Source: Glycomyces tenuis DSM 44171 (GTDB lineage Bacteria; Actinomycetota; Actinomycetes; Mycobacteriales; Micromonosporaceae). From it: a DNA stretch of 64,000 bases. The position numbers and the translations under genes were made by a program. Each line of letters starts with the position of its first letter. Positions within the stretch are counted from its first letter, which is position 1. The notes below the pieces were generated by a model. That model was not told where the DNA came from. It worked only from the letters and a program-made list of their open reading frames with translations, and made no database searches. The DNA lies in NCBI RefSeq assembly GCF_000427885.1, contig NZ_ATYW01000002.1, positions 255,532 to 319,531 of the forward strand, given 5' to 3'. Below are positions 47,660-56,739 of this stretch, in pieces.

Positions 47660-48364
47660 GTGAGTGCTGACGAACACCACCCCGACCAGCGGTACGCCCG
47701 CCTGCCGGCCGACGAGGCCGAGGCGGTGGCGATGCAGGCGGAGCTGGCGAGCTGCGTCGTCGTCGCCGATCCGGCCGGCGCCGTCGAGACCGTCGCGGGC
47801 CTCGACATCGCCTACGACAAGGACGGCGACGACGTGGTGGCGACCGCGGTCGTCCTGCGCCGCGGCGACCTGGAGGTGCTCGACCAGGCGGTGGTGCGCG
47901 GGCGGTCCGACTTCCCGTACGTGCCCGGCCTGCTGGCCTTCCGCGAGCTGCCGATGCTGCTGCGTGCGGTCGAGTCCCTGAAGGTGACCCCGGACGTCTT
48001 CGTCTGCGACGGCTACGGGCTCGCCCATCCCAGGCGGTTCGGCCTGGCCTGCCATCTCGGCGTCGTCCTCGACGTGCCCTCGATCGGCGTGGCGAAGAGC
48101 CCGCCGCACGTCTCGGTGGCCGAACCCGGCACCAGGCGCGGCGACTGGAGCCCGATCCACAGCGGCGAGGAGGTCATCGGCTGCGCGCTGCGGACCCGCG
48201 AGGAGGTCAAGCCGATCTACGTCTCGGTCGGTCACCGGTGCACACTGGACACCGCGCGCGAGCTCGTCCTCGAACTCGCCCCCGACTACCGCCTGCCCGA
48301 GCCGATCCGCGCGGCCGACCACCTCGGCCGCCGCCGTCTCGCGGCCGCCGAAGAGGCGCGGTAG
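47660..48364 (+). CDS. nfi: Endonuclease V
   Basis: Repair nuclease that nicks DNA 3' of deoxyinosine. The 234-aa protein has the catalytic Asp in AGLDIAYDKDGD, the conserved PYVPGLLAFRELP block (Tyr wedge and Glu), the second Asp in DVFVCDGYGLAHPRRFGLA and GVAKSP. The C-terminus VSVGHRCTLDTA is typical. The start is GTG at 47660. It stands alone between a divergent epimerase gene and a small membrane protein gene. Confidence 0.94.
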   Translation: MSADEHHPDQRYARLPADEAEAVAMQAELASCVVVADPAGAVETVAGLDIAYDKDGDDVVATAVVLRRGDLEVLDQAVVRGRSDFPYVPGLLAFRELPMLLRAVESLKVTPDVFVCDGYGLAHPRRFGLACHLGVVLDVPSIGVAKSPPHVSVAEPGTRRGDWSPIHSGEEVIGCALRTREEVKPIYVSVGHRCTLDTARELVLELAPDYRLPEPIRAADHLGRRRLAAAEEAR

Positions 48365-48435
48365 GGCCTCCCCCACCTGGAAGACGGGCGCTCGCAGGAT
48401 GGTTCGGTCCGGGCCGCGACCATAGCGTTGAGCGC

Positions 48436-48894
48436 ATGAGCACAACACCTAAGCAAGTCAAGTCGGCGGCGCTGCTGTGGGCGGTCGCGGTGGCCGCGGG
48501 CGTCGCCGAGACGGGCCTGGCCGTCACCGAGATCGCGAGCGAAGGCGGCCTGGAGGCCGGAGTCTGGGTCAACATCGGGCTGCGCTCGCTCGTCTACACC
48601 GGGGCCGCGCTGCTGGTCGTCCTCTTCACCCAAGGGCGCCGCTGGGCCCGCGTCGGCCTCGCGGTCCTGCTGTCGACGATCGGCCTGGCCTCGATGGTCG
48701 TGCCCCCGGCGCTGGCGATGGCCGACGGCGAGGGCTTCGTGGACGCCTTCGGCTCCGGCGGCGAACTCGCGGTCCCGTTCCTCGCGGTCCGCATGGTCCA
48801 CATAGCGGCGGTGGTCGTGGCGACCGCCCTGATGTTCACCCCGAGTGCCAACGCCCACTTCCGAAAAGACCGACTGGAGCCGGTCACTCCCTGA
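48436..48894 (+). CDS. Small four-helix membrane protein
   Basis: A 152-aa protein with four predicted helices (about 9-30, 42-60, 68-90 and 112-135) and short loops. No family recognised. The ATG at 48436 is 71 bases after the endonuclease V stop. Convergent with the MOSC gene. Confidence 0.7.
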   Translation: MSTTPKQVKSAALLWAVAVAAGVAETGLAVTEIASEGGLEAGVWVNIGLRSLVYTGAALLVVLFTQGRRWARVGLAVLLSTIGLASMVVPPALAMADGEGFVDAFGSGGELAVPFLAVRMVHIAAVVVATALMFTPSANAHFRKDRLEPVTP

Positions 48895-48955
48895 ATCCGG
48901 TCCCGGAACGCACTGATGTCGCGGCGGCCCCGGCCCGTCGAGCCGGGACCGCCCG

Positions 48956-49603
48956 CTATGCGCGGGAGCGGAGGAAGGCCGCCTCGGCCGGGGCCAGAGA
49001 CGGCGCCTCCAAGACCCTCGGGATCAGTTCCCGCTCGCCCATGGCCGCCTTGAAGAACATCGCGACCGTGACGTCGTGGTCCGGGCGGTCGACCACTTCC
49101 AGCTCGCCGCCCTGCTCCACCGCGCCGGGCTCGACCACGCTCAGGTACGCCCCGGGCCTGGCCTCCCGCGTGAAGGTCTTCAGCCAGCCCCGCGCGTCCA
49201 TCCAGCCGCGGAAGGTGTTGCACGGGGTCCTCGCGGCCGTGACCTCCAAGACCAGGCCGTCGGCGCCGCGCCAGCGCTCGCCGATCCTCGCCTCGCTCAG
49301 ATCGTGGCCCTCGACGGTGAGGTTCTCGCCGAACACCCCGGCCCGCAGCTCGCGTCCGAGCAGCACCTCGAAATGGTCGTAGTCCTCCCGCGAGTAGGCG
49401 TACACCGCCTGGTAGGTGCCGCCATGGTGCTGCACGTCGCCGACCCGGTCCCCGGCCAGCCCCACACTGCCGTCGCCCTTCGGGCCGGGCGCGGTCACCG
49501 CGACCGGACCGGACACCGGCCGCTTGTCGATGGCCGTGAACCCGGGATCGTCCTTCCACGGGTTGGGCCGAGGCCTGCCGATGTTGACCGAGAGGATGCG
49601 CAT
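48956..49603 (-). CDS. MOSC domain-containing protein
   Basis: A 215-aa stand-alone MOSC protein (YiiM-like). Family blocks: GLAGDRVGDVQHHGGTYQAV, the RELRAGVFGENLTVEG strand pair and ARTPCNTFRGWM carrying the conserved Cys. MOSC proteins bind a metal-sulfur group, sometimes with a molybdenum cofactor, and some detoxify N-hydroxylated bases. The role here is unknown, though the window does hold a molybdoenzyme (NasC). I chose ATG at 49603; a few in-frame Met codons lie just upstream. Confidence 0.88.
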   Translation of the reverse strand: MRILSVNIGRPRPNPWKDDPGFTAIDKRPVSGPVAVTAPGPKGDGSVGLAGDRVGDVQHHGGTYQAVYAYSREDYDHFEVLLGRELRAGVFGENLTVEGHDLSEARIGERWRGADGLVLEVTAARTPCNTFRGWMDARGWLKTFTREARPGAYLSVVEPGAVEQGGELEVVDRPDHDVTVAMFFKAAMGERELIPRVLEAPSLAPAEAAFLRSRA

Positions 49604-49701
49604 GAGCGGGAGCATAACGGGCAGAAGCAGGGGCATCAATCGGATTTCGGCGCCGGTGCCGACTCGGACGGGCTGTCGGCGGGGCCGGTTAGAGTGGTGG
49701 C

Positions 49702-50448
49702 GTGGGGGTCAGTACCAGGAAGCTCTTTCGCGACGACGCGGTGGTGCTGCGCACCTTCAAACTCGGCGAGGCCGACTCCATCGTCTCGCTGCTGGGCCGC
49801 CGCCACGGCCGCTTCCGCGCCGTCGCCAAGGGCCTGCGGCGCACCTCGTCGAAGTTCGGGGCCCGCCTCGCCCCCTTCGGGCACGTCGACCTCCAGCTCA
49901 TCGAGGGCCGCGGCGAGCTCCACACCGTCACCCAGGCCGTCGGCCTGCACCTCTCGGGCGGCGCGATCAGCGCCGACTGGGCCTCGTACACGGCCGCGTG
50001 CGTCATCGCCGAGGCCGCCGAGCGGCTCGTGCCCGAGGACCACCAGGCCGACCTGGACGTCTTCCAGCTCACGCTCGGGGCCTTCCGGGCCCTGGCCGAG
50101 ACCGACCTGCCCGCGGTCCTGATCATGGACTCCTACCTGCTGCGCGGCATGAAGAGCGCCGGCTGGGCGCCCTCGCTCAACGAGTGCGCCAGCTGCGGCA
50201 AGGACGGCGAGCACCGGGCGTTCGCCGTCGCCGCCGGCGGCGCGGTGTGCCGCGACTGCCGGCCCGGCGGGGCGTCGGTCCCGATGCCCTCGTCGATGGA
50301 GCTCATGCGGGCCCTGGAGGCGGGGGACTGGCAGCACGCGGTCGGCGTCGACGGCCGCGAGCGCACCGAGGCGGCCGGGCTGATCGCCGCCCACTTCCAA
50401 TGGCACTCCGAGCGCCCACTGCGAACCCTGAAGTACGTGCCGCACTGA
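49702..50448 (+). CDS. recO: DNA repair protein RecO
   Basis: Recombination mediator of the RecFOR pathway; it loads RecA on SSB-coated DNA. The 248-aa protein has an N-terminal OB fold (KLFRDDAVVLRTFKLGEADS, GRFRAVAKGLRR), a helical middle and a zinc-finger-like CASCGKDG plus VCRDCRPGG. The start is GTG at 49702. Convergent with a degraded toxin gene 9 bases past its stop. Confidence 0.95.
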   Translation: MGVSTRKLFRDDAVVLRTFKLGEADSIVSLLGRRHGRFRAVAKGLRRTSSKFGARLAPFGHVDLQLIEGRGELHTVTQAVGLHLSGGAISADWASYTAACVIAEAAERLVPEDHQADLDVFQLTLGAFRALAETDLPAVLIMDSYLLRGMKSAGWAPSLNECASCGKDGEHRAFAVAAGGAVCRDCRPGGASVPMPSSMELMRALEAGDWQHAVGVDGRERTEAAGLIAAHFQWHSERPLRTLKYVPH

Positions 50449-50457
50449 CCCCCAGTG

Positions 50458-50854
50458 TCATACAGACGGAGGTATGAAGGTCTTGCAGCGAATGCCGGGG
50501 GCGTTCGCCATGCGTTTGTCCCGTGTCCGGAGAACGGCGTTCGACTCCTCGGCCAGCGTGACGTAGGAGGCGTCGTACGGGGTCAGGTTGTGCCGCAGTT
50601 CCCGGATACGCCCCCGCATCAGCTGATGCGGAAACCGCTCGATCGCCAATTTTGAAAGGTTCCGGAGGGCTTTATCCGCTTCGGGGTCGGTCAGCTTGCC
50701 GGTCCGGCATCGCTGTCTGATGACGGAGATGATCTCCAGGTCGACCAGCTGGGGACCGACGAGTTCGTAACCGACGAGCTGGTGCGGAGGTTCTCACCGT
50801 CGGGTCCGAATCGATGAGCGAGGGTGCGAGCACCGAGGCGTCGACTACGATCAC
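50458..50854 (-). pseudogene. VapC-like PIN toxin, broken by frameshifts
   Basis: The frame opens at GTG 50854, overlapping the antitoxin stop, with the PIN start MIVVDASVLAPSLIDSDP. It then loses sense at about 50800. A different frame continues with GYELVGPQLVDLEIISVIRQ, then LTPYDASYVTLAEESNA and LRTRDKRMA, to the stop at 50458. Between them a short stretch in the third frame (DGENLRTS) also looks ancestral, so two small deletions are likely. No intact PIN domain can be made unless this is a sequencing error. Ancestral length would be about 130 aa. Confidence 0.82.
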
Positions 50855-51075
50855 CGGGACTCCCTCAGCTCGCGGAGGATCTCGACGGCTTCCTCGCTCG
50901 ACAGGTGAGCGGTGGCCTCCCGGTCGATCTCTTCGAACAGCTCACGGTTGCTCGGCGCCGCGGCATCGCGGATGAGCTTCTGAAGAAGGTATTCGTTGAG
51001 GGACACCCCGGCGACCTTCGCCCGCCGCTCCCAGTAGGCACGGGCCTCATCGGGCATTCGGTCGATGATGTCCAT
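50851..51075 (-). CDS. VapB-type antitoxin of the broken third module
   Basis: A 74-aa antitoxin-like protein, still intact: MDIIDRMPDEARAYWERRAK and GVSLNEYLLQKLIRDA resemble ribbon-helix-helix antitoxins, with an acidic C-terminus (SSEEAVEILRELRESR). It overlaps the start of the broken toxin by 4 bases (GTGA). ATG at 51075 is the likely start; longer in-frame starts exist upstream. Without a working toxin it may persist as a neutral remnant or act on another PIN toxin. Confidence 0.75.
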   Translation of the reverse strand: MDIIDRMPDEARAYWERRAKVAGVSLNEYLLQKLIRDAAAPSNRELFEEIDREATAHLSSEEAVEILRELRESR

Positions 51076-51191
51076 CGGACCAGCGTAGCTCTTCTGCATG
51101 CGCACAGGATATGGAAGATCCTTCTGAACTCTTGTCATATCGCGTGTCGCGGCGTGTTCGGCGGGTCGTTAAGTCCGGACCGCCTCGCGCG

Positions 51192-51940
51192 CTAGGCGGT
51201 CCGGGACAGGAACTCCTCGGTGACCGCGAGGAGGCGCTCGCGCGCCGCGACGGCGCCGAAGTCGTGTCCGACGCCCTCGATCAGGAGCTCTTCCAGGCGG
51301 TCGCCCCAGACCCGCCGATAGGGCTCGGTGAGCTTCGGGTCCATCAGATCGTCCTCGGCGCCTCCTGCGAGCAGGGCCGGGCCGCCGTGGCGGGAGGCGG
51401 CGGTGAACTGGTCGATGCCGCGCACGTCGTCGAAGAACGCCGCGGTGACCGGCCAGCCGCCCATGTCGACGTAGCCGTTCTCGCGCAGCGGCCCCCAGAC
51501 GTGCTCCTCGGTCCAGTGGTCCATGTCGGCGCTGCCGCCGGCCGGAGCCCACAGCGCGAGCGACCGCACCGGGCGCGTCCCGGCCACCACCACCGCGACC
51601 AGGCCTCCCATGCTCATACCGAGCAGCGAGATGCGGTCGGCGTCGACCGCCTGGTGCTCCGCCAGCCGATCGACGACCGCCCCGACTTGGGAGACGCGGT
51701 CGGAGACGGTGAAGTCGGCGGGCTCGCCGTCGGATTCGCCGCACCCGGCGAAATCGAAGCGGTAGAAGGCGATGCCGTGCTCGGTGAGCCGCCCGGCCAG
51801 CCGCACGTAGGCGCCGCCCATGTCCAAGCGGCTGCCGCTGAGGCCGTGGCAGATCACCACGGCGGGGCCGGCGTCCGCCGGGGGAGGTGGATGACGCCGC
51901 GGAGGGTGCGGCCGTGGTGGTCGACGTTGAGAGGTTCCAC
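51192..51940 (-). pseudogene. Alpha/beta hydrolase with a one-base frameshift near its 5' end
   Basis: Reading from GTG 51940 gives VEPLNVDHHGRTLRGVIHLP, a normal hydrolase start. The frame then breaks at a run of five G (51880-51884, plus strand). The downstream frame continues ADAGPAVVICHGLSGSRLD with the nucleophile elbow GMSMGG, a GDRLEELLIEGVGHDF His block and the stop at 51192. Adding one base to the run restores a continuous protein of about 250 aa. It is either a real null allele or a homopolymer sequencing error. In the literal sequence, translation could only start from an atypical upstream frame. Confidence 0.8.
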
Positions 51941-51999
51941 GGGCTTCAACGTAGCAGGCGCGACTAAGATCGAGTCCCGTCCGCATCGATGGAGGTCCC

Positions 52000-52794
52000 G
52001 TGAGCCGCACCTATGAGCCGCCCAAGCCGCACCCGTCCGGTGCGACGCCGCCCCGCCTGCCCCGCGAGCTGATCCCGCGGCACGTCGCGATCGTCATGGA
52101 CGGCAACGGCCGCTGGGCCAAGGAGCGCGGCCTCAAACGCACCGAGGGCCACGCGATGGGCGAGGCCTCGCTGTTCGACGTCATCGAGGGCGCGATCGAG
52201 ATGGGCATCGGGACGCTGTCGGCCTACGCGTTCTCCACCGAGAACTGGCGGCGCAGCCCCGACGAGGTGCGCTGGCTCATGGGCTTCAACCGCGACGTGA
52301 TCCACCGCCGCCGCGACGAGCTGCACGCGATGGGCGTGCGCATCCGCTGGGCCGGGCGGCGGCCGAGGCTGTGGAAGAGCGTCATCTCGGAACTCCAGGT
52401 GGCCGAGCGGATGTCGAGGCACAACGACAAGATCACGCTCCAGTTCTGCGTGAACTACGGCGGCAGGGCCGAGATCGCCGACGCGGCGGCGGCGCTGGCG
52501 CGGGACGTCAAGGCCGGCAAGGTCAATCCCGACCGGGTGACGGAGAAGACCTTCGCGCGGTACCTGTACAACCCGGACCTGCCCGACGTGGACCTGTTCC
52601 TGCGGCCCTCGGGGGAGCAGCGCACCTCGAACTTCCTGCCGTGGCAGTCGGCCTATGCCGAGCTGGTCTACATGGACGTCCTGTGGCCCGACTTCGACCG
52701 CCGCCACCTGTGGCAGGCCTGCGAGACCTACGCCCGCCGGGACCGGAGGTTCGGCGGGGCCGAACCGAATCCGGTCGCCGAGTCCGCGGCCTGA
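52000..52794 (+). CDS. uppS: Isoprenyl (undecaprenyl-type) diphosphate synthase, cis
   Basis: Cis-prenyltransferase making the long-chain lipid carrier for cell-wall synthesis, 264 aa. The catalytic block [29 protein letters not shown], and [18 protein letters not shown] at the C-terminus are diagnostic. The start is GTG at 52000 with GGAGG at 51991-51995. It is usually near recO in actinomycetes, as here (recO ends 1.5 kb upstream). Convergent with the ion channel gene. Confidence 0.96.
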   Translation: MSRTYEPPKPHPSGATPPRLPRELIPRHVAIVMDGNGRWAKERGLKRTEGHAMGEASLFDVIEGAIEMGIGTLSAYAFSTENWRRSPDEVRWLMGFNRDVIHRRRDELHAMGVRIRWAGRRPRLWKSVISELQVAERMSRHNDKITLQFCVNYGGRAEIADAAAALARDVKAGKVNPDRVTEKTFARYLYNPDLPDVDLFLRPSGEQRTSNFLPWQSAYAELVYMDVLWPDFDRRHLWQACETYARRDRRFGGAEPNPVAESAA

Positions 52795-52798
52795 ATCC

Positions 52799-53740
52799 CT
52801 AGGCGCTGTTCAGGCGGTCCGACGGCGAGTCGGGGACCGCCGAGCGCGGTTCCTGGCCGGGGTACTTGAACGGCGTGTACTCCTTGGCCTCCTCACGCCG
52901 CACCACCAGTTCGTCCACAGTGCTCTGCAGTTTGTCGATGCGCGCCAGCAGCACCGCGGTGTCGGCCGACACCTGGCCGTCCTCGTCGTCGATCCGCTGC
53001 GCCTCCTCCATCGAGGCCAGCACCACGCCGATCAGGATGTTCACCAGTATGAACGCCCCGAACAGCACGAACACCACGTAGTACGGGAGCGTCCACAGGT
53101 TCTCCTCCATGCTCTCGCGCATGATGTTGCCCATGTCGTCGAAGGCCACGAGCTGGAACAGCGTCAGCAGCGCCGTCCCGACCGTCTCGAAACGCTCCCC
53201 ATCGGACTCGCCGAACGCGATCCACCCGATCATCGCCCACAGGTACATGATCACGCCGGTCAGCGCGAACACCCCCGCCGACTTCGGCAGCGCCTTCCCC
53301 GCCGCCACCAGGATGAGCCGCAGCGACGGCATCGACCTGAAGATCCGCACCACCCGCGCCAGCCTCAGCAGCCGCAGGATCGTCACGTTCTCCCGCAGCC
53401 CCGGCAGGAACGAGGCCACCACGATCGCGAAGTCGAACACGTTCCAGCCCTGGCGGAAGAACCGCCACGGCCGCCGCCCGTACGAGACCAGGCCGATCGC
53501 CACCTCCAAGGTGAAGAACGCCAGGCACACGTGGTCGACCCACACCAGGAAGTCGCCGGCGCTCCGCACGGCCCTCTCGAACGTCATCGCGCCCAGCACC
53601 GCGCCGTTGAGCACGATCACGGACATCGACAGGACCTGGAAGCGGGTCGACCGCAGCAGCGCACGGCAGACGCCCGGCACGGTGGTATCGGCGGTCCGCG
53701 GCTTCGACGACGACCCGGGTGAGGAAACTTGCACGGACAA
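52799..53740 (-). CDS. Voltage-gated-type ion channel (single 6TM domain) with atypical selectivity filter
   Basis: About 313 aa with S1-S6 helices and a C-terminal coiled coil (AVLLARIDKLQSTVDELVVRR), the design of homotetrameric bacterial sodium channels. S4 carries spaced Arg: ILRLLRLARVVRIFRSMPSL. The pore segment reads TLFQLVAFDDMGN where sodium channels have TLFQ..TLESW, so the filter Glu is Asp, Ser is Asp and Trp is Met. Ion selectivity is therefore uncertain, and divalent preference is possible. The start is uncertain: TTG at 53740 or GTG at 53734, with AGGAG at about 53753-53757. Confidence 0.85.
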   Translation of the reverse strand: MSVQVSSPGSSSKPRTADTTVPGVCRALLRSTRFQVLSMSVIVLNGAVLGAMTFERAVRSAGDFLVWVDHVCLAFFTLEVAIGLVSYGRRPWRFFRQGWNVFDFAIVVASFLPGLRENVTILRLLRLARVVRIFRSMPSLRLILVAAGKALPKSAGVFALTGVIMYLWAMIGWIAFGESDGERFETVGTALLTLFQLVAFDDMGNIMRESMEENLWTLPYYVVFVLFGAFILVNILIGVVLASMEEAQRIDDEDGQVSADTAVLLARIDKLQSTVDELVVRREEAKEYTPFKYPGQEPRSAVPDSPSDRLNSA

Positions 53741-53842
53741 CAGGGTAATCACTCCTGGCACACCCGTCCGCCCGAGGCTTGCGCCGCGCCGCCCGCGCGA
53801 GGCCTGTACCGCACGGCCCCGCGCGTACCGCAGAATGGTGAC

Positions 53843-54847
53843 GTGAGCCAAGACGTCGCCGAGCACAGCGACACCGCCGAGCGCGCGCCCGCGCGCCGCC
53901 GCCGCGGACTGACCTCGATCGAGGTCCTCGCGCTGCTCCTGGTCTTCGGGCTCACCGCCCGTCCCGGCCTGGTCGAACTGTTCGGCGAGGCGGCCGCCCA
54001 GGCCTGGATGGCCCGGTTCGTCGCCGTCATGGTCCAGGCCGTCCCGTTCCTGACGCTGGGCGTCGTGCTCTCCTCGGCGATCGCGGCGTTCGTGCCCGCC
54101 GGCTTCTTCCACCGCGTCCTGCCCGGCCGCCCCGCCCTGGCCGTGCCGGTCGCGGGCGCCTGCGGCGCGGTCCTGCCCGGCTGCGAATGCGCCTCGGTGC
54201 CCGTCGCCGGAGCGCTGGTCAGACGCGGCGTGGCCCCCGCGGCGGCCCTGACGTTCATGCTCGCCTCCCCGGCGATCAACCCGATCGTGCTCGTCTCCAC
54301 CTTCGTCGCCTTCCCCGGGCAGCCCGAGATGGTGTGGGCCCGGCTCACCGCCTCGCTCGGCGCGGCGGTCGCCATCGGCTGGCTGTGGATCAGGCTCGGC
54401 AGGACCGAGTGGCTGCGCCTGCCCGCCCACCGCCACCACGACGGCGGCCGGTGGGCCGCGTTCTGGTCGGCGATCCGCCACGACTTCTTCCACGCGGGCG
54501 GCTACCTCGTCATCGGCGCGGCGATCGCGGCCACGCTGAACACGCTCATCCCCGAAGCCTGGCTGGCGCCGCTCGCCGAGCACCCCGTCCTCGGCGTGCT
54601 CGCGCTCGCCGCCCTGGCCGTCCTGGTGTCGATGTGCTCGGAGGCCGACGCCTTCGTGGCCGCCTCGCTCACCCAGTTCTCGCCCACCGCGAAGCTGGCG
54701 TTCATGGTCGTCGGCCCGTTCGTCGACGTCAAACTCGCGGCCATGCACGCCGCCACCTTCGGGCGGGGCTTCGCCGTCAGGTTCGCGCCCGCCGTGTTCG
54801 CCGCGGCCCTCGGCGCCGCCGCCCTGACCGGGGCGGTGCTGCTGTGA
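53843..54847 (+). CDS. UPF0718/DUF318 permease (YcgR-like)
   Basis: A 334-aa membrane permease with eight to nine predicted helices. The duplicated family motif is visible as GAVLPGCECASVPVAGALVRRG with LASPAINPIVL in the first half, and VSMCSEADAFVAASL in the second. In Bacillus subtilis the homologous pair YcgR/YcgQ is encoded together; here the YcgQ-like gene follows with a 4-base overlap. The substrate is unproven; the adjacent zinc genes suggest a metal link. The start is GTG at 53843. Confidence 0.87.
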   Translation: MSQDVAEHSDTAERAPARRRRGLTSIEVLALLLVFGLTARPGLVELFGEAAAQAWMARFVAVMVQAVPFLTLGVVLSSAIAAFVPAGFFHRVLPGRPALAVPVAGACGAVLPGCECASVPVAGALVRRGVAPAAALTFMLASPAINPIVLVSTFVAFPGQPEMVWARLTASLGAAVAIGWLWIRLGRTEWLRLPAHRHHDGGRWAAFWSAIRHDFFHAGGYLVIGAAIAATLNTLIPEAWLAPLAEHPVLGVLALAALAVLVSMCSEADAFVAASLTQFSPTAKLAFMVVGPFVDVKLAAMHAATFGRGFAVRFAPAVFAAALGAAALTGAVLL

Positions 54848-55548
54848 GGCGCGACGCGCAGGCGGTGGTCCTGCTCCTCCTCGGCGGCGGCCTGCTCCGC
54901 CTGGCGGTCACCGGCGACTACCTGGACTACGTCAAGCCCTCCGCGCTCTGGCTCATCGTGCCCGCCGGGCTCGCCCTGATCACCGTCGCTGCGGTGACGG
55001 TATGGGACGTCTGGCGGGACCGGCCCGAGGCCGGGCACGACGGCCACGGCGATCCCAAGGTCGCCTGGCTGCTGCTCGCGCCGGTCGTCGGGATGCTCCT
55101 GGTGGCCCCGAACGCGCTCGGCTCCTACGACGCCGAACGCAGCGGCACCGCCGTCGGCTCCGAGGAGGGACGCGCGGGCTATCCCGAGCTGCCCGACGAC
55201 GAGGACCCCGTCGAGCTGGCGCTGCTCGACTACGCCGCCCGCGCGGTCTTCGACGAGGGCCGCACCCTCGAAGGCCACCGGATCCAGTTGAGCGGCTTCA
55301 TCCTCTACAACGGCGACGAGCCGCAACTGGCGCGCATGGTCGTCTCCTGCTGCGCGGCCGACGCCCGCCCGGTCAAGATCGGTTTCGACGGCGAGGTCCC
55401 CGAAGGCCTGGAGCCGGACCAGTGGGTGGAGGTCGTCGGCGTCTACTCGCCGCGCCAGGGCCGCGACGAGATCAACGGGGAGCTCATCCCGTACATCGAG
55501 GTGGAGTCGGTCACCGAGATCGCCGCTCCTGACAACGAATACCAGTGA
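54844..55548 (+). CDS. TIGR03943 family protein (YcgQ-like)
   Basis: A 234-aa protein. Two N-terminal transmembrane helices (about 5-22 and 32-52) and a third (about 74-92) precede an extracellular OB-like domain with the conserved MVVSCCAADARPVKIGF double-Cys segment and GQWVEV-like DQWVEVVGVY. It partners the preceding permease, overlapping it by 4 bases (GTGA). The two Cys could bind a metal. Ends 130 bases before znuA. Confidence 0.88.
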   Translation: MRRDAQAVVLLLLGGGLLRLAVTGDYLDYVKPSALWLIVPAGLALITVAAVTVWDVWRDRPEAGHDGHGDPKVAWLLLAPVVGMLLVAPNALGSYDAERSGTAVGSEEGRAGYPELPDDEDPVELALLDYAARAVFDEGRTLEGHRIQLSGFILYNGDEPQLARMVVSCCAADARPVKIGFDGEVPEGLEPDQWVEVVGVYSPRQGRDEINGELIPYIEVESVTEIAAPDNEYQ

Positions 55549-55642
55549 TACCTGTCATGAGTTCCGCTCGCGCCCGCAGCGGCGTGGAGCGTCACCGCAG
55601 GTGAGAGGCTTGTGGCAGGACCGCCCTCCATACATTAGATGT

Positions 55643-55657
55643 TGACAATGATTGTCA
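55643..55657. promoter_or_regulatory. Zur box upstream of znuA
   Basis: TGACAAT-G-ATTGTCA, a perfect 7-1-7 palindrome matching the actinobacterial Zur operator. It lies 21 bases upstream of the znuA ATG, just downstream of a possible -10 (TACATT or TTAGAT). Zn-loaded Zur, encoded at 59 kb, should repress the operon here. Confidence 0.9.
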
Positions 55658-55678
55658 TCTCTGGGCAAGGTTTCCGGT

Positions 55679-56725
55679 ATGCGCCGAACAATGCTCACAG
55701 TGCCCGCCGCCGGGCTCCTCGCGGCGGCCGCCCTCGCCGCCTGCGGCGACGGCGACTCCGCCTCCTCCGACGGCGAGATCGACGTCGTGGCCGCCTTCTA
55801 CCCGCTCGCCTTCGCGGCCGAACAGGTCGGCGGCGACCACGTCAACGTGTCCAACCTCACCCCGGCCGGCCAGGAGCCGCACGACCTCGAACTCGCCCCC
55901 AGCGACATCGCCGCCATCGAAGAGGCCGACTACATCGTCTACCTCGAGGGCTTCATGCCCGAATTCGACGAGGCCGTCAGCGAGTACGCCTCCGACAAGG
56001 CCCTCGAAGTCGGCTCCGCCGTCGAGCTCCTCGACTACAGCGAGGACACCGAGAACCTCGAGGACCACGATCACGGCGAGGAGTCCCACTCCGAGGACGA
56101 GCACGGCGAGGAGTCCCACAGCCACGACGAGCACGCCGAGGAGAGCCACTCCGAGGGCGAGCACGCCGAAGAAGAGGACCACGACCACGAGCACGCGACC
56201 GAGGGCACCGACCCCCATGTCTGGCTCGACCCGATCCGCTACTCGGCCATCGGCGAGGCCGTCGCCGACGGCCTCGCCGGCATCGACGAGGCGAACGCCG
56301 AGGCCTACACCACCGGCGCCGAGGACTTCACCGCCGCGCTCACCGAACTCGACGCCGAGTTCACCGAAGGGCTCGCGAACCGCGCCTCCGACGACATCGT
56401 CACCTCCCACGCCGCCTTCGGCTACCTCGCCGACCGCTACGGACTCCACCAGATCGCCATCTCCGGCGTCAGCCCCGACCAGGAACCCGACAGCGCCCGC
56501 ATGGCCGAGATCGCCGAGTTCGTCGAGAGCCACGACGTCACCACGATCTTCTTCGAGACCCTCGTCTCGCCCGACATCGCCGAGACGCTCGCCGCCGAGA
56601 CCGGCGCCGCCACCGCCGTCCTCGACCCCCTCGAAGGGCTCACCGACGACCAGGAGGGCGCCGACTACTTCACCGTCATGCGCGACAACCTCGCGGCGTT
56701 GCAGACGGCGCTCGGCGCGGCCTGA
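55679..56725 (+). CDS. znuA: Zinc ABC transporter substrate-binding lipoprotein ZnuA
   Basis: Captures zinc outside the cell, 348 aa. The signal sequence ends in a lipobox (LAAC, Cys near residue 20). The cluster A-I metal-binding fold has zinc ligand His in EPHDLELAPS, DPHVWLDP and TSHAAFGYLA, and an acidic ligand in the C-terminal FFETLVS region. A His/Asp/Glu-rich loop lies at about 130-176 (repeats of EESHSEDEH type), as in zinc-specific receptors. I chose ATG at 55679; it is the first gene of znuACB and lies under the Zur box. Confidence 0.95.
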   Translation: MRRTMLTVPAAGLLAAAALAACGDGDSASSDGEIDVVAAFYPLAFAAEQVGGDHVNVSNLTPAGQEPHDLELAPSDIAAIEEADYIVYLEGFMPEFDEAVSEYASDKALEVGSAVELLDYSEDTENLEDHDHGEESHSEDEHGEESHSHDEHAEESHSEGEHAEEEDHDHEHATEGTDPHVWLDPIRYSAIGEAVADGLAGIDEANAEAYTTGAEDFTAALTELDAEFTEGLANRASDDIVTSHAAFGYLADRYGLHQIAISGVSPDQEPDSARMAEIAEFVESHDVTTIFFETLVSPDIAETLAAETGAATAVLDPLEGLTDDQEGADYFTVMRDNLAALQTALGAA

Positions 56726-56739
56726 GCGACAATGAACCG

